Assembly (NCBI RefSeq): GCF_963678635.1
Contig: NC_087065.1
Location: forward strand, 5,853,209-5,917,208
Origin: Symsagittifera roscoffensis
Lineage: Eukaryota; Xenacoelomorpha; Acoela; Convolutidae
Length of the DNA stretch: 64,000 bases
Direction: 5' to 3'
A program made the position numbers and the translations under genes. Below are positions 23,807 to 35,426 of this stretch, piece by piece (the stretch's first letter is position 1; each line of letters opens with the position of its first letter). Under the pieces are notes generated by a model. That model was not told where the DNA came from, searched no databases, and saw only the letters and a list, made by a program, of their open reading frames with translations.

Positions 23807-25915
23807 ATGTGAGCTTACCACTTGATCGCAACACCTCTGGTTTTTTGAACTTTTGCTGATTTTATTTCTTTGTTTGTTTAATTTACCCCGACTACTTTTC
23901 GTGAGTACTTTAGAACAAGTTTGTCGTTGTTGTAGAACAAGACAAGTCTTCTCGACAACCGAAGTACCGTCGTGATTAGACACCAATTGAGAGATCTAAG
24001 CAGGTTGTCGCTTTTCATTCTGCTCTGATAACAACTTTTTCGTCCCATAACTAAAGAGTGATTTATTAATCTAACATTTTCACGAGTTTTTATCGCTCGT
24101 TCAACAACTCTTTGCAACTTAATTCGAGATTTTGAACGCTTAATGAGAACACATCGTTTACATGCAGTTTAATCCGGCTTGTCGTAAGAATGAAGATTGT
24201 TTTGTTAGAATATCAAAAAATGTAGTCTATTTGTTGTTTGTCTTTTCAATAGAAAACAACACTTAAGCCGTGATTACTTTTATCTTGCATAGACACCTTG
24301 ATGACAAGCTGCTTGGCGAGCAAGCGCAGATTAACAAGTAGCCACAAGTGACTTTAGTAATTTATTTCATCACTTTTTTTCTATCCTCCCCTTTTTTATT
24401 GATGTCATTTATCAAATATATCTCGATTATAAAAATTGAAGATAACAAAACTCTCTTGTGAAGGCGCTCGACCAGATCAGCTTAAGCTGGATTGTTTACG
24501 ATGGTACTACTTTGTGTAAGACTTGCTTGTATTTTAGTGAGCGTAAACACTCTTCACCACTTTCAACAACACTTCGCTTGTTCTCGCCACAATTAAGCTG
24601 CTGGTTAAATGTACCACTCAAACGACCACTCAAGGGGCCGAACGTCACATAAATCGAACCGCTTCACAATCAACAAGTACCATTTTACCAATCAAATCAA
24701 AGAGTAAAACTGAATCGTGTTTCCTCGCTAATCGGTCTTTGAGTGGATCGGCGCTCCGGGCGGGTTGTTCGAACACCACCGAGCGTTAAATGCTCCCTCA
24801 TAACAGAAGTAATTATGACAACTTGGGACCTGTGAATATTTAATACGGCATACAAAACAATTTAAACGCATAAAATGATATCCAATTCAATCGTATGAAC
24901 AACATTACTCCGTTGCCAGTGGCAAGTGCAGGAATTTTTTGAGCGAGGGGGCGGTTTTAACGTTTTTGAACTTTTTTGTGGCGGTTGAACTTTTTTGGAT
25001 TGTTGTCGACTTCCATCGGTCGACCTTACTGATTTCCAAGCTCCCTAAAACACTAAAAAGATCGTATTTTGCTGAGCGAAAAAGTCTGCGCCGCAAGCGA
25101 GCATTTGAAAAAAAAAACGGGCAAAAAATAACACAAAAAAAATTAGCAAAAATCGAAAAAATTTTCAATATACGGAAAATTGTTGTTATATTACTTTCAT
25201 ATATGAAAAACGATTGTCGTAAAATTTTCGGTTTGTATGGAACTGTACAACATTTTATGATAAACATTTTTTCAAATACGAAATTTGTATGACACGCACC
25301 TTCGGCCAATCGGGGCAATTAACGCCATAGCTGACGTTTAAAGCGTTCTATCAGACCGAAAATCCGGTCTAAATTTGTTTGCTATCCAAATCATTTGAGT
25401 CTCAGGTAAATTGAAATTATTTTCGGAGCAAAGCAATACTCAACGAAAAAATGATACCGAGTCCAGCCTCAATTGGTTTTTAAACTCAGATAAGATAGTT
25501 TTACCAAAAAATAATGAATAGTAACAACCAAAAAATTTCCCAAAAAATTGACTTTATTTTAGCAAAAACCACAGTTCGGCGCATTCTCTGCTAATTGCGC
25601 AGCAACTAGCATCTCTTGTTATAACTGGGCTTTTGTGATGTCAGTTTAAAAAATGATTTTAACAAGCTGCGACCAGTTTGTTATCTTTGTTCCATAATAG
25701 ATTTTTCCGCACTCCGTTCAAAACAAAATTTTTGAAAGTAATTTTCTTTGCAAATATTCTCTACTTTGAAATACAGTTAAGAGAAACAGAGTTAATAAGG
25801 GGGGGGGGGGGTGCACGACAAAAACCGTCAAACATTCTTTTAAATATTTTCTTCTTTTTTTGAAATAAAATTTTTCCACGCATAAATCCTACGGTTACGT
25901 AGCAGTTTTTAGACA
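23807..25915. other. Non-coding stretch, no gene recognised
   Basis: About 2 kb without a recognisable protein. The part 24440-24800 is less AT-rich, and its small ORFs match nothing I know. A 13-base G run lies at 25799-25811. Confidence 0.45.
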
Positions 25916-26028
25916 ACCGTGTATTCAGACACTCTATCAACCAATCAGAATCGAGACAAGGAAGATATGAAAGTCATTTCTTCCTCGTCTCGATTCTGAT
26001 TGGTTAATACAGTGTCTGAATACGCGGT
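25916..26028. repeat. Foldback element with arms of about 49 bp
   Basis: The left arm, starting ACCGTGTATTCAGACACT and including CCAATCAGAATCGAGAC, is inverted in the right arm, which ends TGTCTGAATACGCGGT. The loop is only about 13 bp. The arms differ at a few bases, so transcripts could form a long hairpin. Confidence 0.85.
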
Positions 26029-26720
26029 TTTCTAAATACAGACCGCACTCGCATCAGAATTAAAGTATAATTGGCATTCGGAATGATCAAGTAGATTCAT
26101 TCAATCATTTCCCCTTCTTTTTAGTCACTCTGTTTTAATTTTACCCTTTGTTCTGACGTTTTCTAAACCCTCGTCTAATAAAAAGGATACTTTGAAAACT
26201 TAATTAATCGGATCTGATTAATAGATGAGAAAAATTCCATGGCAGTTATCTGAATTTTCCGATTCCAACAAAATATATAGAAAAAGATTTAATTTCATGA
26301 TATGATGTATTAACTTGAAATACAGAAGCTGAAAATTTGAATATCAATTATTTTGGCAAATAACGTTCTAAATTACGACAATCAAACAATTCAAAAGTGC
26401 CGGACATTTATATTTTGCACAATGCCGCATAAACAGAGATTCTCCAAAAAATAACTCTGTTCAAACGTTTTTGTTTTCAACTGCCATACTTCCTTCTAAG
26501 AGCGACTATTTGGAACCATCTTCTCATCCCTCGGTCCACTGGCTGAACAGCTTTTCGTTAGCGAATTCATCGAACATTGGATAAAACGGGACCTAAACAT
26601 AGGCAACTTAAACTGATGGCTAATGGAATACCTAGACGGACAAAATTCAGAATGAATAGAGTTTTGAAAAAGTCAGTTGTGCAAAAAGTATAGAGCTCGT
26701 CCGAGGAGATTTTTATTAAA
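26029..26720. other. Non-coding AT-rich DNA
   Basis: No gene, RNA gene or clear repeat recognised. Confidence 0.45.
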
Positions 26721-26890
26721 GGCTTTTTTGTTCCGACCATTCAAAACGGGGAGGAACTTTTGTCATCGGGTGTGTTTTAGTTTTTTTTTAATTTTCAGGC
26801 AATGTCACGTATCACGAATAACCAATGAATTGGGTCGAGCGACATATCATTTAGAGCTCCTTCAGTCGTGATTCAAACAATTGAAAATAT
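26721..26890 (+). repeat. Interspersed repeat family A, copy 3
   Basis: It carries TTGTTCCGACCATTCAAAAC, GGGGAGGAACTTTTG, a T run, CACGAATAACCAATGAATTG, GGGTCGAGCGACATATCAT and GTGATTCAAACAATT, in the same order as copies 1 and 2. Confidence 0.65.
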
Positions 26891-27080
26891 TCAACTTTTT
26901 TTTTCAAATGTTTCAACCCAGAAGCGAAGCTGCGCTTCGCAAACACTTGCGAGAACACTACCGAAAAGCAGCAATAAGCCTCGAATTTGCAAAAGCTCGA
27001 AAGAGCAAAAATCTGCGACCTAATAAATTTGAGTCTCACGCACTAACCATTCAGTCACGGATGCTCAAAAATCCCCGAAA

Positions 27081-27284
27081 CATTACGAGGCCAAACTGTG
27101 CACTGGATAGGGGCACAATTTTGTGTCTCTGTATGTTCTTGGATTCCAAAGACAAATCTTTAAACCAGTAAAAACTTCATCGGAACGATCAAAGGAAATG
27201 AAAGAACAAAAGAAGAACAAAGGGAGCGTCCTTGTTGCGGAATCCACTTACATTTCACAAACTGCACAGTTTGACCTCGTACTG
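27081..27284 (+). mobile_element. Small terminal-inverted-repeat element (MITE-like), copy 1
   Basis: It begins CATTACGAGGCCAAACTG and ends with the inverted complement CAGTTTGACCTCGTA. The inside matches the inverted copy at 35231-35426, including GGAGCGTCCTTGTTGCGG. At about 200 bp without a protein, it looks like a non-autonomous DNA transposon. No firm target duplication was found, though AAA on both sides is possible. Confidence 0.75.
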
Positions 27285-28948
27285 AAACTAGCCATCAATA
27301 ACGCCGGTACATATGCTAATAAATTGCCAATTCGATGCAGCAAAAGTAGCACCAAATACGAAAAGATACAATTTTGCATGCAATACATCGCAAATCATAA
27401 AACCACATTATGTATAAATTATGCATTTCAAAAAATGCGAGATATATCGAGTTAAAAATTTTCTGAAATCGAGATTAATATTGTTATGTTGTTTGAAACA
27501 AATAGCTTTCTCCGGTTCACTCGATGAATTAAAAATGCATCAACTGAGTAAACTTATAACTGTACGAATGTCAAAGCACATGTTATCAATAAGCTGTAAA
27601 GGCGCAACAAATTGCCAATTCGACGCAGCAAATATAATGCAGCAAATAATGTTGCTTTAGGTCGCAATAACATTTACAACTCAATCGCAACAAAAGTCGC
27701 AACAATATTTGCGACTTAGGTTGGAACAAAAGAAAGTTCGTACTATACCACTTTGCTTCGCATGCGTAATCAAATTTGATTTTTTAAATTTTTAGTCTAA
27801 TTTTCAGCGATAAAAAAGTAAGCTTATATTTGAAACTAAGCCTTGAAAACTTAGTTTACTAAAGTTGAATTAGTTTCCGAAATTTCTTTCAGCTCTTTCT
27901 TGTGAACAAAATTGAAAGATCGTATAAAAAAAAACAGCTTTACTTTTCAATTTTTTTTTAGTAAAACTGTTATCAAATGTTCCTGAATGTACTAGTTTAG
28001 CAGCAGTATCGAAGTTCTAGGCTTTCGTCGAGATCCTCTTATCACACCAAAATCAAAGAACGACGCAATTTACAAAAAAAAACAAGAAATTGTTTTCTTT
28101 TTTTATGAGGTCGGAACTTCCTGTGCTACTTGTCCAGCAACTGGCTAAAACAAATTTCGCATTTTCTTTTTTTAAACGGGCATTTCGAGTACAAGGAAAC
28201 CAGAAAAAAAATGAGCGACTAATTTCAATTTGAATAATTTTCAATTTTTGAGCTTCAGATAAAAAATCACGGCAAAAGTTTTCCAGCTTTAAAAAACTTT
28301 GAGTATCAGATTTTCATAAGATCAACACATGTTGAGACAACTGGATTAATAAGGAACTTTTTATTCGCTGCAAAATTAAAAAAAAAACCACAATCCATTC
28401 GAAACTGAAAGTCATTCACGTGCCTACACGCCATTTCCAATTTGGTAATTGAAGAGCGTAATTAGCTTACCGTTTAGCAAATGCATTAAAAAACGCGATA
28501 ACTCAACTTTAAGTGTGAATAACGTTTCAGACCTTTTTCTGAAAAAAACTGAAGCGGCCTTTATAAGTGTCTTTCTTCAGTACCGTTCGTTGACACTCGA
28601 AAATTGTTTTATACACTTCTTTTTTGAAAAAAATATCAGTTTTAACATTTACGGGACACTGTCGGTTTTTGAGCAAGTATTTAAAGTACAAGATTGAAAT
28701 TTCAACACATGCTATATATTAAAGAAGCTAGCCGGATCAATACTTGAGAAACTTTGCTTGGAAATAGTAAGACAGCCACTATATCATAACTACTTTCAGA
28801 GGTGTTATTACTGTCGAACATCCTTGCAAACAATACAATGAACAAAATTTTTTTCTCTAATTTTTTTCGGTCGTTTTTCGCGGTCTAAAGAGTCAGTCAC
28901 ACTCATAAGATTCCGAAAGAACAAGACAACTAGCAACTCTCACATAAC
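27285..28948. other. Non-coding AT-rich DNA downstream of PNKP
   Basis: No gene recognised. Short fragments (27600-27720, 28115-28145, 28360-28420) resemble parts of the dispersed repeats at 22965 and 32500-32760. Confidence 0.45.
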
Positions 28949-28954
28949 TTTATT
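28949..28954 (-). terminator. Candidate poly(A) signal of PNKP
   Basis: AATAAA on the minus strand, about 40 bp past the stop at 28995. Its position supports the proposed last PNKP exon and a very short 3' UTR. Confidence 0.6.
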
Positions 28955-28994
28955 TACGATTTGTCAAAAATTCAACCTGATTTAATTAATAGTT

Positions 28995-29042
28995 TCAGAG
29001 AAATCGACCAAAACAGGAAGAAAAAACTAGTTCATTTGCTCG
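28995..29042 (-). CDS. PNKP: PNKP candidate last exon
   Basis: A strong acceptor (T-rich tract, then GCTTTCAG) precedes 29042. In phase 0 it gives 15 residues and a stop, with AATAAA close behind. The residues are not clearly conserved, so this exon rests on its signals. Confidence 0.55.
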   Translation of the reverse strand, partial: RANELVFSSCFGRFL

Positions 29043-32000
29043 CTGAAAGCAAAAAAAATGTCCCGTGACTGTACAAACAGCTCTGTTAAAATATACGCCA
29101 CTGTCGAAAAATATATATATAGTGATATATGTTACATGCTTGACTATTTCTTGACTATTACATACCTTGACTATTTCTTCAAATCCTTCTTTTAATTCTG
29201 GCTCAGTGAATTTACTCTTGTAGATGTTGTAGGCCACATCAGGAACTCTCCTCACTTCGCCTTCAGTGTCAATCTGTCTCACAAAATTCAGATGTCTGGC
29301 TACTGAAACTGGAGTGTCCATGATGAAGCATCTGGCGGGAACACCTGTCAACATAGCACACATTTTCCGTTGGAGTAAAATTGCCAATGGACTCAGTACA
29401 ATTTTCAAAGATTTTGGGTCACAAACATACATGAAATAAAACATCAAATTCAGCATCTTGGAAGGATAAAAGCAGTTATAAATTTATTAAACAAAAATTT
29501 CAACAGAAAAACATCAAAATGCGAACTCTTTATTCGCGTCGTTTGAAATTTGCACATGCCCGCTACTTTCTGCGAACTTGAAAAAAATTATCGACTATCT
29601 TCGAGACCAGTTAACCGCGATAAAATGCTGCGAGTAAAGATAAGACAGGTTTTTGGCTGGGAATCTGAGCAAGATGATTGCAGTTGGTCCATTCAAAAAA
29701 AACATAGCCGATAGACGGTTGCAAAACAGTCATCGAAGAAAAGAAACAGCAAAAAATGACTTTCGAATTTTAGGGGAAAATAAAAAAAAACTTGAAAGTC
29801 TCTTTGAATTTCAAAAACAATTTCTGATTGACAATTTTCTGATTAAAAAAACCAATTTTTAGAAAACGGTATCAATAGGTAGGTTTTTGATTCCAATGGG
29901 AAAACTGCCTTTTAAACTAGAAGTCGATCACGTTTACCGTGACATATACACTTTTGCTGTTCGATAGTGGATTTTACCTTCCTTTTAACAAAGGAAACGA
30001 ACTGAACTGAAAAAAATAAACCAAAAGCCAAACCGCAAAACTGAGCGTAAGCAAACTTTAAGACTTTTTCCTGACAAAAAAAAATCACCAAAACCCACGA
30101 AAAAATTCTCCTATCTCACTTATAATAGATATGCAGAAAATTTCCGCTATCTTACAACTTTTTTATAAGAAAAGTTCTGAGAGATCAGCTTTTTCGCAAA
30201 AATCAAAAAAAAACGCCAAAAATTTTGAATTTGGTTTTATACCATAATAACAGATAAAAATTAGTTTTGGATAATTTAGTTTTTTTATATTATGCATGTT
30301 TTAACTGCGGACGTATTGTATGTGGGGTTCAGGTATGTATCGACAAAATTTCTAGTTGCAACCAAAAAAACTAATAGCAGAAGGTTCGTTAGCGAAACGA
30401 GCCTATTGGCCTACAAGTTTTAGTCATTGTACTCTGGAGATTTTTTGATCTGGAAGAAAAAAAAAATAAAAAGACAAAAAAATTTAAAATTTTTCGAAGT
30501 AAAAGTTTCTATTTTTCAACAGGAACAACTCCTATCTTACAACTTTCTTTTATCTCACAATCTTGTAACCTTCTTATATCCTTCTTAGAGCCTAGTAATC
30601 TTCTTAGTAGCTATCTTGTAACCTTCTTAGAGCCTAGATTTATAAGAAATTGAAAGGTTCTTAGAAGAAAAGTTCCCATATAGCGAGTTTTGACCAACCC
30701 GGGTATATATGAGAGCAACCTTTCAATTCGTGAATGACTCTTAAAAACGCAAAATGACCATTTCTAAAGAAATTAGGACAATTTTTGAGCGGCAAATTGA
30801 ATATGCACAAATTGAAATTAGTATAGGTCAAACTGTGTTTTGAATAAAAAACGAAAGCATAGCCAACAGATGTTGGAATTAGAAAAAGAACAAGGCATTT
30901 AGAAAAAATTGACTTTTTTTGATTTATTTTTAATTTTCAAATTTTGACACAGGCGAAGTTGCACTTCGCAAACACAAGCAAAAATATGACCGATAACGCT
31001 ACTGGGAAAAACTGAATTAATAAAACTTTGAGTCTACAGATTTTTCAAGTAACGCACGCCAATTATGACGCATTAGCAGTACCAGCCAATTTGAAAACAT
31101 TTACCAACTAACAAGCCTCAAAATATAGAGCAGTCTATGGAACAGTAATAACATGAAAAAAATGAATGCAAAAAATTAAATTAAAGTTTTTTTCTTTAAT
31201 TTGAGATTTTTGTAAAAATCATCCCCCCACACGCCATATTGAGTAGGAACTGATTAATTTCGCTCCTAGTAACAAATTAATTATGGCGAATAAGCTTCCT
31301 TCAACCAATTTGGAACGATTTTTATGACGGATTAAATCTCCGCTTACCCGTTAATAGAGCGAAATATATCGCGCGCTAATTGTCCTAAATTGGCCGAAAT
31401 GCCAACTTTTATACACTCATAACTTAACGAAAAATGATCACAGGTGAAATATCTTTCCAAATTTAGGCTCAGGACAACTATACTTTTCGAATGATAATTT
31501 AAAAATACCGTCAAAAATGGCTTGTTAAAAAGTCGAAACTTGTCTGGAGAAAAAAAACACCCTGAGCATAAATAATCCGTAACGAAAGTCGGAACAATAA
31601 TAGTCTGTGTTAAAATCCTTAGCATTGGCTGTACTTGAATAAATTGAATATGCACAAATTAAAATTATCATAGGTCAAACTGTGTTTTGAATAAAAAACG
31701 AAAGCATAGCCAACAGATGTTGGAAAATGAAAAAGAACAAGTCATCTAAAAAATATTGACATTTTCTCGATTTTTTTTTTCAATGTTCAAAATTTGACAC
31801 AGAGGCAAAGTTGCACTTCGCATACGCAAGCAAAAATATGACTGATAACGCTACTGGGAAAAAATGAATGATTAAAACTTTGAGTCTACAAATTTCGTAA
31901 GTAACGCATGCCAATTCTGACGCATTAGCAGTACCAGCCAATTTGAAAACATTTACCAACTAACATGCCTTAAATTATAGAGCATGGAACAGTAATAATA

Positions 32001-35000
32001 TGGAACAGTAATAACATGAAAAACATGAATGCAAAAAATGAAATGAAAGTTTTTTCTTTAAATTGAGATTTTTTGTGAAAATCATCACCCCACACGCCAT
32101 ATTGAGTAGAAAGTGATTAATTTCGCTCCTAGTAACAATTCAATTATGACGAATAAGCTTCCTTCAACCAACTTGGAACGATTTTTATGACGGATTAAAT
32201 CACTGCTTACGCGTTAATGGCGCGAAATATATCGCGCGTTAATTGTCCCAAATTGGCCGAAATGGCAATTTTTATACCCCCATAATTTTACGAAAAATGA
32301 TCACTGGTGAAATGTCTTTCCAAATTTAAGCTCAGGACAACAATAGTTTTTGAATGATATTTAAAAAAATGCCGTCAAAAATGGCTTGTTAAGAAGTCGA
32401 AGTTTGTCTGGAGAAAAAAACACCCCGAGCATAAATATTCCGTTACTAAAATCGGAACAATATAGTCTGTGTTAAAATCCTTAGCATTGGCTGTACTTAA
32501 TAGCTGATTATTGATTATTGATTAAAAAGAAAATTTTCAAAATGAACACATTTTATCGCAAAAATATTTGCGTCGCAACAATATTTGCTACTTAGGTTGG
32601 AAAAAAAGATATTTCATACTACAACACAAGCATTGCATGTGTAATCATATATATGAGTTCAAAAATTGTTCGTGACCGACATTTTCTCGTATAATTATCC
32701 CATTGAAAGAAAACTGGATCATTAGATAATTCTTCTATTCCGCTGCAAATTCAAAAAAACAAAGGCCATTTTTGAAACTAGAAATCATTTACGTTTTTTG
32801 CTACCTTTTCACTTTTGCCGTTCGATAGTGTAGTTTGCTTTTATTTCGACCAAGAAAATGAGCTGAGCTAAAAATAAATCCAAAGTCAAACCGCGAAAGT
32901 ATAAATTTGAGCGTGAATGTAATTTAAGACTTTTTCCTGAAAACAATTATCCTTCAGACCTATATAAGCGAAAATCACTTCGTTCTTTCACAATGAAAAA
33001 TGGGTAAAAAATCAAGAACGAACTTTAAGTGCCAAATTTTTTACACTTAAAAATGGGTATAAAATCAAGTGCAAAATTTAAGCGCCATACTTTTCACAAC
33101 TGACCGTGTTTCTTAGCTATAGCCACCGATTGAGCCCTGGAGTCCACTGATGGGTTTGTGTTGTCCACCACCACACTCTTTCCTTCCTTCAGTCCATCAA
33201 TGGCCATTTACATGTTTCTAACTTTTTCATGGAATTCAATATTGAAAAAGTCACTTTAAATAGCCAAAAAATGCAAAATAAAAAACATTTTCAACGTTTA
33301 AAAAGATGCAACAAAAGACAAAGGTCGAAGTCTTAGACAGTTTCATAAATTTTGCCTCACAAGTTTTTGGTTTTTAATCAACAACACTTTCAATAATCAA
33401 TATGCATATACATGTTTTTAAATTCTAGGACTAAAAACTAAAAGAGGACTGAAAGATTTTAAATGAGAAAAAGACTTCAATTCAGTACAAAAAAATTAGG
33501 AGTCTTCCCCATGTAAAAAAAATGAAATGTCCATTGTGATGCCTTGAATGCTTCTTCTGCAGCCTTGAGACATTTAGCTTCAGTTAAGAGAGTGTCCCTG
33601 TTCACGTGTGTGTAGTGGGGGTGGGGGAGGAAGAAACGACGGAAGAAGGTGCTTTTGCCGGAGGCAGGGGGTCCACACAGCACCACTAGTTCAGGAGTCA
33701 ACTAATGAATGAAAACAAATAAGAACATTAACACAAACAATATCGAAATTACAACCGTCTGAAAGGCACAAAAAAGGAGAAAAACTAAGCAAAAAAGTTC
33801 TTAAAAACGTTTGTTTTTAAAACTTCACCATGCAGTCCAAACGAGGACTACAAGGGATTTCAGTATGCATCATTGCTCATTTTGCAAGAGCTTCGATATA
33901 TCGCTCATATCTCAATTTGCGTGGACAAAAAAAACACATCGCCAACCAAGCAACGCTAAAGCGCTTTCCTAATCTGTGATCTGAAGAGTAGCGAATCAGA
34001 TCCGAAAATACTGACCTTGTGGTATTGTTTCTCGTAGTGCGTCTTGAACAGCTCCTTGGCAGAACGAGGATCAAACGAACCCCAGTCGAACTTAGTTTCG
34101 CCGCCCTCTTCCTTGAGGAAGAAAGATTCCGGGGTGTGAAATTGGCAGCCTATATTTGCTGCGAATTGTCGGTCAGAACAGGAGAAATCTTTCTTCGCTC
34201 CTGGATAGAAAGAAAAAATATGGGATAACTAAACTACAAAAATCAGCGGGGCGAAAATATAATTTAAGCCGAACTGAAAACTTTACGAAAGCAAGCCAGA
34301 TATTCCGCCATTTGGCTCTTTTACGAGAGTAGCAAATTATAGCGAATAGCAAAGTATAGCCAAAATAGCATAAAATGTTCAAAGTAAATTTTGATTTTTT
34401 TAAAATTAAACTTCAAAAACTACGTATAAACAAGTGAACTAACGTTAAACAAGAATAAAATTTTCTATATTCGACCTCTTCTTTCTGTGGTCTAAATTAG
34501 TCTGAAAACCAAAAATTGGTCTGAAACACTACAATGTGAAAACGTTCATGATATTTTTTTGCATTATCAATCACGACTGCAAGGGTTTCAATATAATAAT
34601 AATTGTCCACAAGGTGTCATCAAGTAGCGAATGCTTGCTCCGCTGCGCTTACTTCAGGCAGAAGAAGAATAGTGTACGTAAATCAGTGATTGCCGCTTTA
34701 TCTACTGTTACGAATTGTCGCCTCGTTATGAACATCCAACGCCCTTGAGGCGACATTTCGTAACAAGTGACAATTCGTAACAGTAGATTAAGTGGCAAAC
34801 ACTGATTTACGCGCACTATTCTTCTCGTACCGAATATGAGCGCAGCGGAGCAAGCAGTCGCTACTTACCGATGCCTTGTTACGAATTGCCGCCGTTACGA
34901 ACAGTCACACTAGCTCTATCGCTATAGTTCCTATCCACTTTTGTGAGAAAAAAGTAAGAAACATCAGATTTTAATATTTGAAAGAACTTGGAAACATTTT

Positions 35001-35180
35001 AATGCAAGCTGAGAATGAACTCTGACCTGGTTTCCACTCTTTGGCTCTTCCGGCCGCGTCACCCACGAACACACACTTGGACAGATCTGGTTGTAATCCG
35101 CCATTGTGATTGGCTGCCATGAAACTCCACATCTCACAGCTTGGTTTACGGAAGTGACTGTTACCAGTTGATATGTACAC
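28995..35180 (-). CDS. PNKP: Polynucleotide kinase 3'-phosphatase (PNKP), 3' part of gene
   Basis: The exons form complement(join(28995..29042, 29166..29344, 33105..33186, 33543..33701, 34016..34200, 35027..>35180)), about 268 residues with matching phases. PNKP repairs DNA break ends by removing 3'-phosphates and phosphorylating 5'-hydroxyls in the nucleus. Seen here are the end of the phosphatase domain (CVFVGDAAGRAKEWKPG, then KKDFSCSDRQFAANIG) and the kinase domain, with a Walker A loop (CGPPASGKSTF), HVNRDTL and VDNTNPS. The C-terminal kinase segment carries VPDVAYNIYKSKF and ELKEGFEEIV. The FHA domain and the catalytic DxDGT part of the phosphatase are not in the window on the minus strand. 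The region further upstream holds a LINE, SINEs and a giant retroelement, so earlier exons lie beyond the window or are lost. One junction needs a GC donor. Identity is clear; whether the gene is still functional is unknown. Confidence 0.88.
29166..29344 (-). CDS. PNKP: PNKP exon: kinase C-terminal part
   Basis: The acceptor TTGACAG precedes 29344 and the donor GTATGT follows 29166. It encodes VPARCFIMDTP, VPDVAYNIYKSKF and EGFEEIVK. A 3.8 kb intron separates it from the preceding exon. Confidence 0.88.
29899..30080. repeat. Dispersed repeat pair, copy 1 (PNKP intron)
   Basis: It contains CACTTTTGCTGTTCGATAGT, then AACTGAACTGAAAAAAATAA, GCCAAACCGCAAA and AAGACTTTTTCCTGA, all repeated in order at about 32750-32945. 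The copies flank the tandem duplication. Confidence 0.6.
30794..31636. repeat. 847 bp tandem duplication, first unit
   Basis: It starts AAATTGAATATGCACAAATT and ends GCATTGGCTGTACTT. The next unit follows after 4 bp in the same orientation. The units have diverged by several percent and share GAAAGCATAGCCAACAGATG and GCGAAATATATCGCGCG. The duplication lies inside the large PNKP intron. Confidence 0.85.
31641..32498. repeat. 847 bp tandem duplication, second unit
   Basis: Direct copy of 30794-31636 with small indels, including a local duplication of TATGGAACAGTAATAA near 31983-32015. No coding content in either unit. Confidence 0.85.
32750..32945. repeat. Dispersed repeat pair, copy 2 (PNKP intron)
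   Basis: It matches 29899-30080 through CACTTTTGCCGTTCGATAGT and AAGACTTTTTCCTGA. A partial third copy begins near 28360. Confidence 0.6.
33105..33186 (-). CDS. PNKP: PNKP exon: kinase DNTNPS segment
   Basis: It encodes EGKSVVVDNTNPS and ends at a GTCAGT donor in phase 1. The acceptor (CTGAAG) has a weak pyrimidine tract, but an in-frame TAA just upstream excludes earlier starts. Confidence 0.75.
33543..33701 (-). CDS. PNKP: PNKP exon: kinase Walker A
   Basis: The acceptor TTCATTAG precedes 33701. It encodes the P-loop CGPPASGKSTF and HVNRDTL. No GT donor exists before the frame closes. Domain continuity with the next exon requires ending at AAG|GCATCA, a GC donor. Confidence 0.8.
34016..34200 (-). 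CDS. PNKP: PNKP exon: phosphatase-kinase linker
   Basis: The acceptor AG is at 34202-34201 and the donor GTCAG follows 34016. It encodes KKDFSCSDRQFAANIG, HTPESFFL and the linker to the kinase domain. It ends in phase 0. Confidence 0.88.
34613..34875. repeat. Foldback element with arms of about 107 bp in PNKP intron
   Basis: The left arm 34613-34720 and right arm 34769-34875 are inverted copies at roughly 85 percent identity, sharing GCTTGCTCCGCTGCGCT, AGAAGAATAGTG and CTACTGTTACGAATTG. The centre and the right flank repeat TTACGAATTGYCGCC-like words. Confidence 0.85.
35027..35180 (-). CDS. PNKP: PNKP exon: phosphatase domain end
   Basis: The acceptor TTTCAG precedes 35180 and the donor GTCAGA follows 35027, ending in phase 1. 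It encodes VYISTGNSHFRKP and the FVGDAAGR motif of the HAD-type phosphatase. It is the first PNKP exon seen in the window. Confidence 0.88.
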
Positions 35181-35230
35181 CTGAAACCCAAATGAAAATC
35201 ATATACTTGGTTTTGAACATCTTTGATTTT

Positions 35231-35426
35231 CATTACGAGGCCAAACTGTGCTTTTTGGGAAATGTGAGCGGATTCCGCAACAAGGACGCTCCCCTGGTTC
35301 TTTTTTAATTGCAATTTCTTTGATCGTTCCGACAAGACGTAACATGTTTGAAGACCTCTCGGGAATCCAGGAACATACAGATACAAACTTGTGCGCCTAT
35401 CCAGTGCACAGTTTGACATCGTAATG
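35231..35426 (-). mobile_element. Small terminal-inverted-repeat element (MITE-like), copy 2
   Basis: Its ends CATTACGAGGCCAAACTG and CAGTTTGACATCGTAATG are inverted complements, 19 of 21 bp across the full arms. The inside is the reverse complement of 27081-27284. It lies 51 bp upstream of the first visible PNKP exon. Confidence 0.78.

Noticed and set aside
24905-25318. Overlapping 117- and 137-codon frames on opposite strands
   Set aside because: The products are biased by A/T runs, resemble no known protein and lack clear splice or start signals.
29653-29862. Lys-rich plus-strand frame in the PNKP intron
   Set aside because: It is A-rich low complexity without recognisable motifs and lies in repeat-rich intron.
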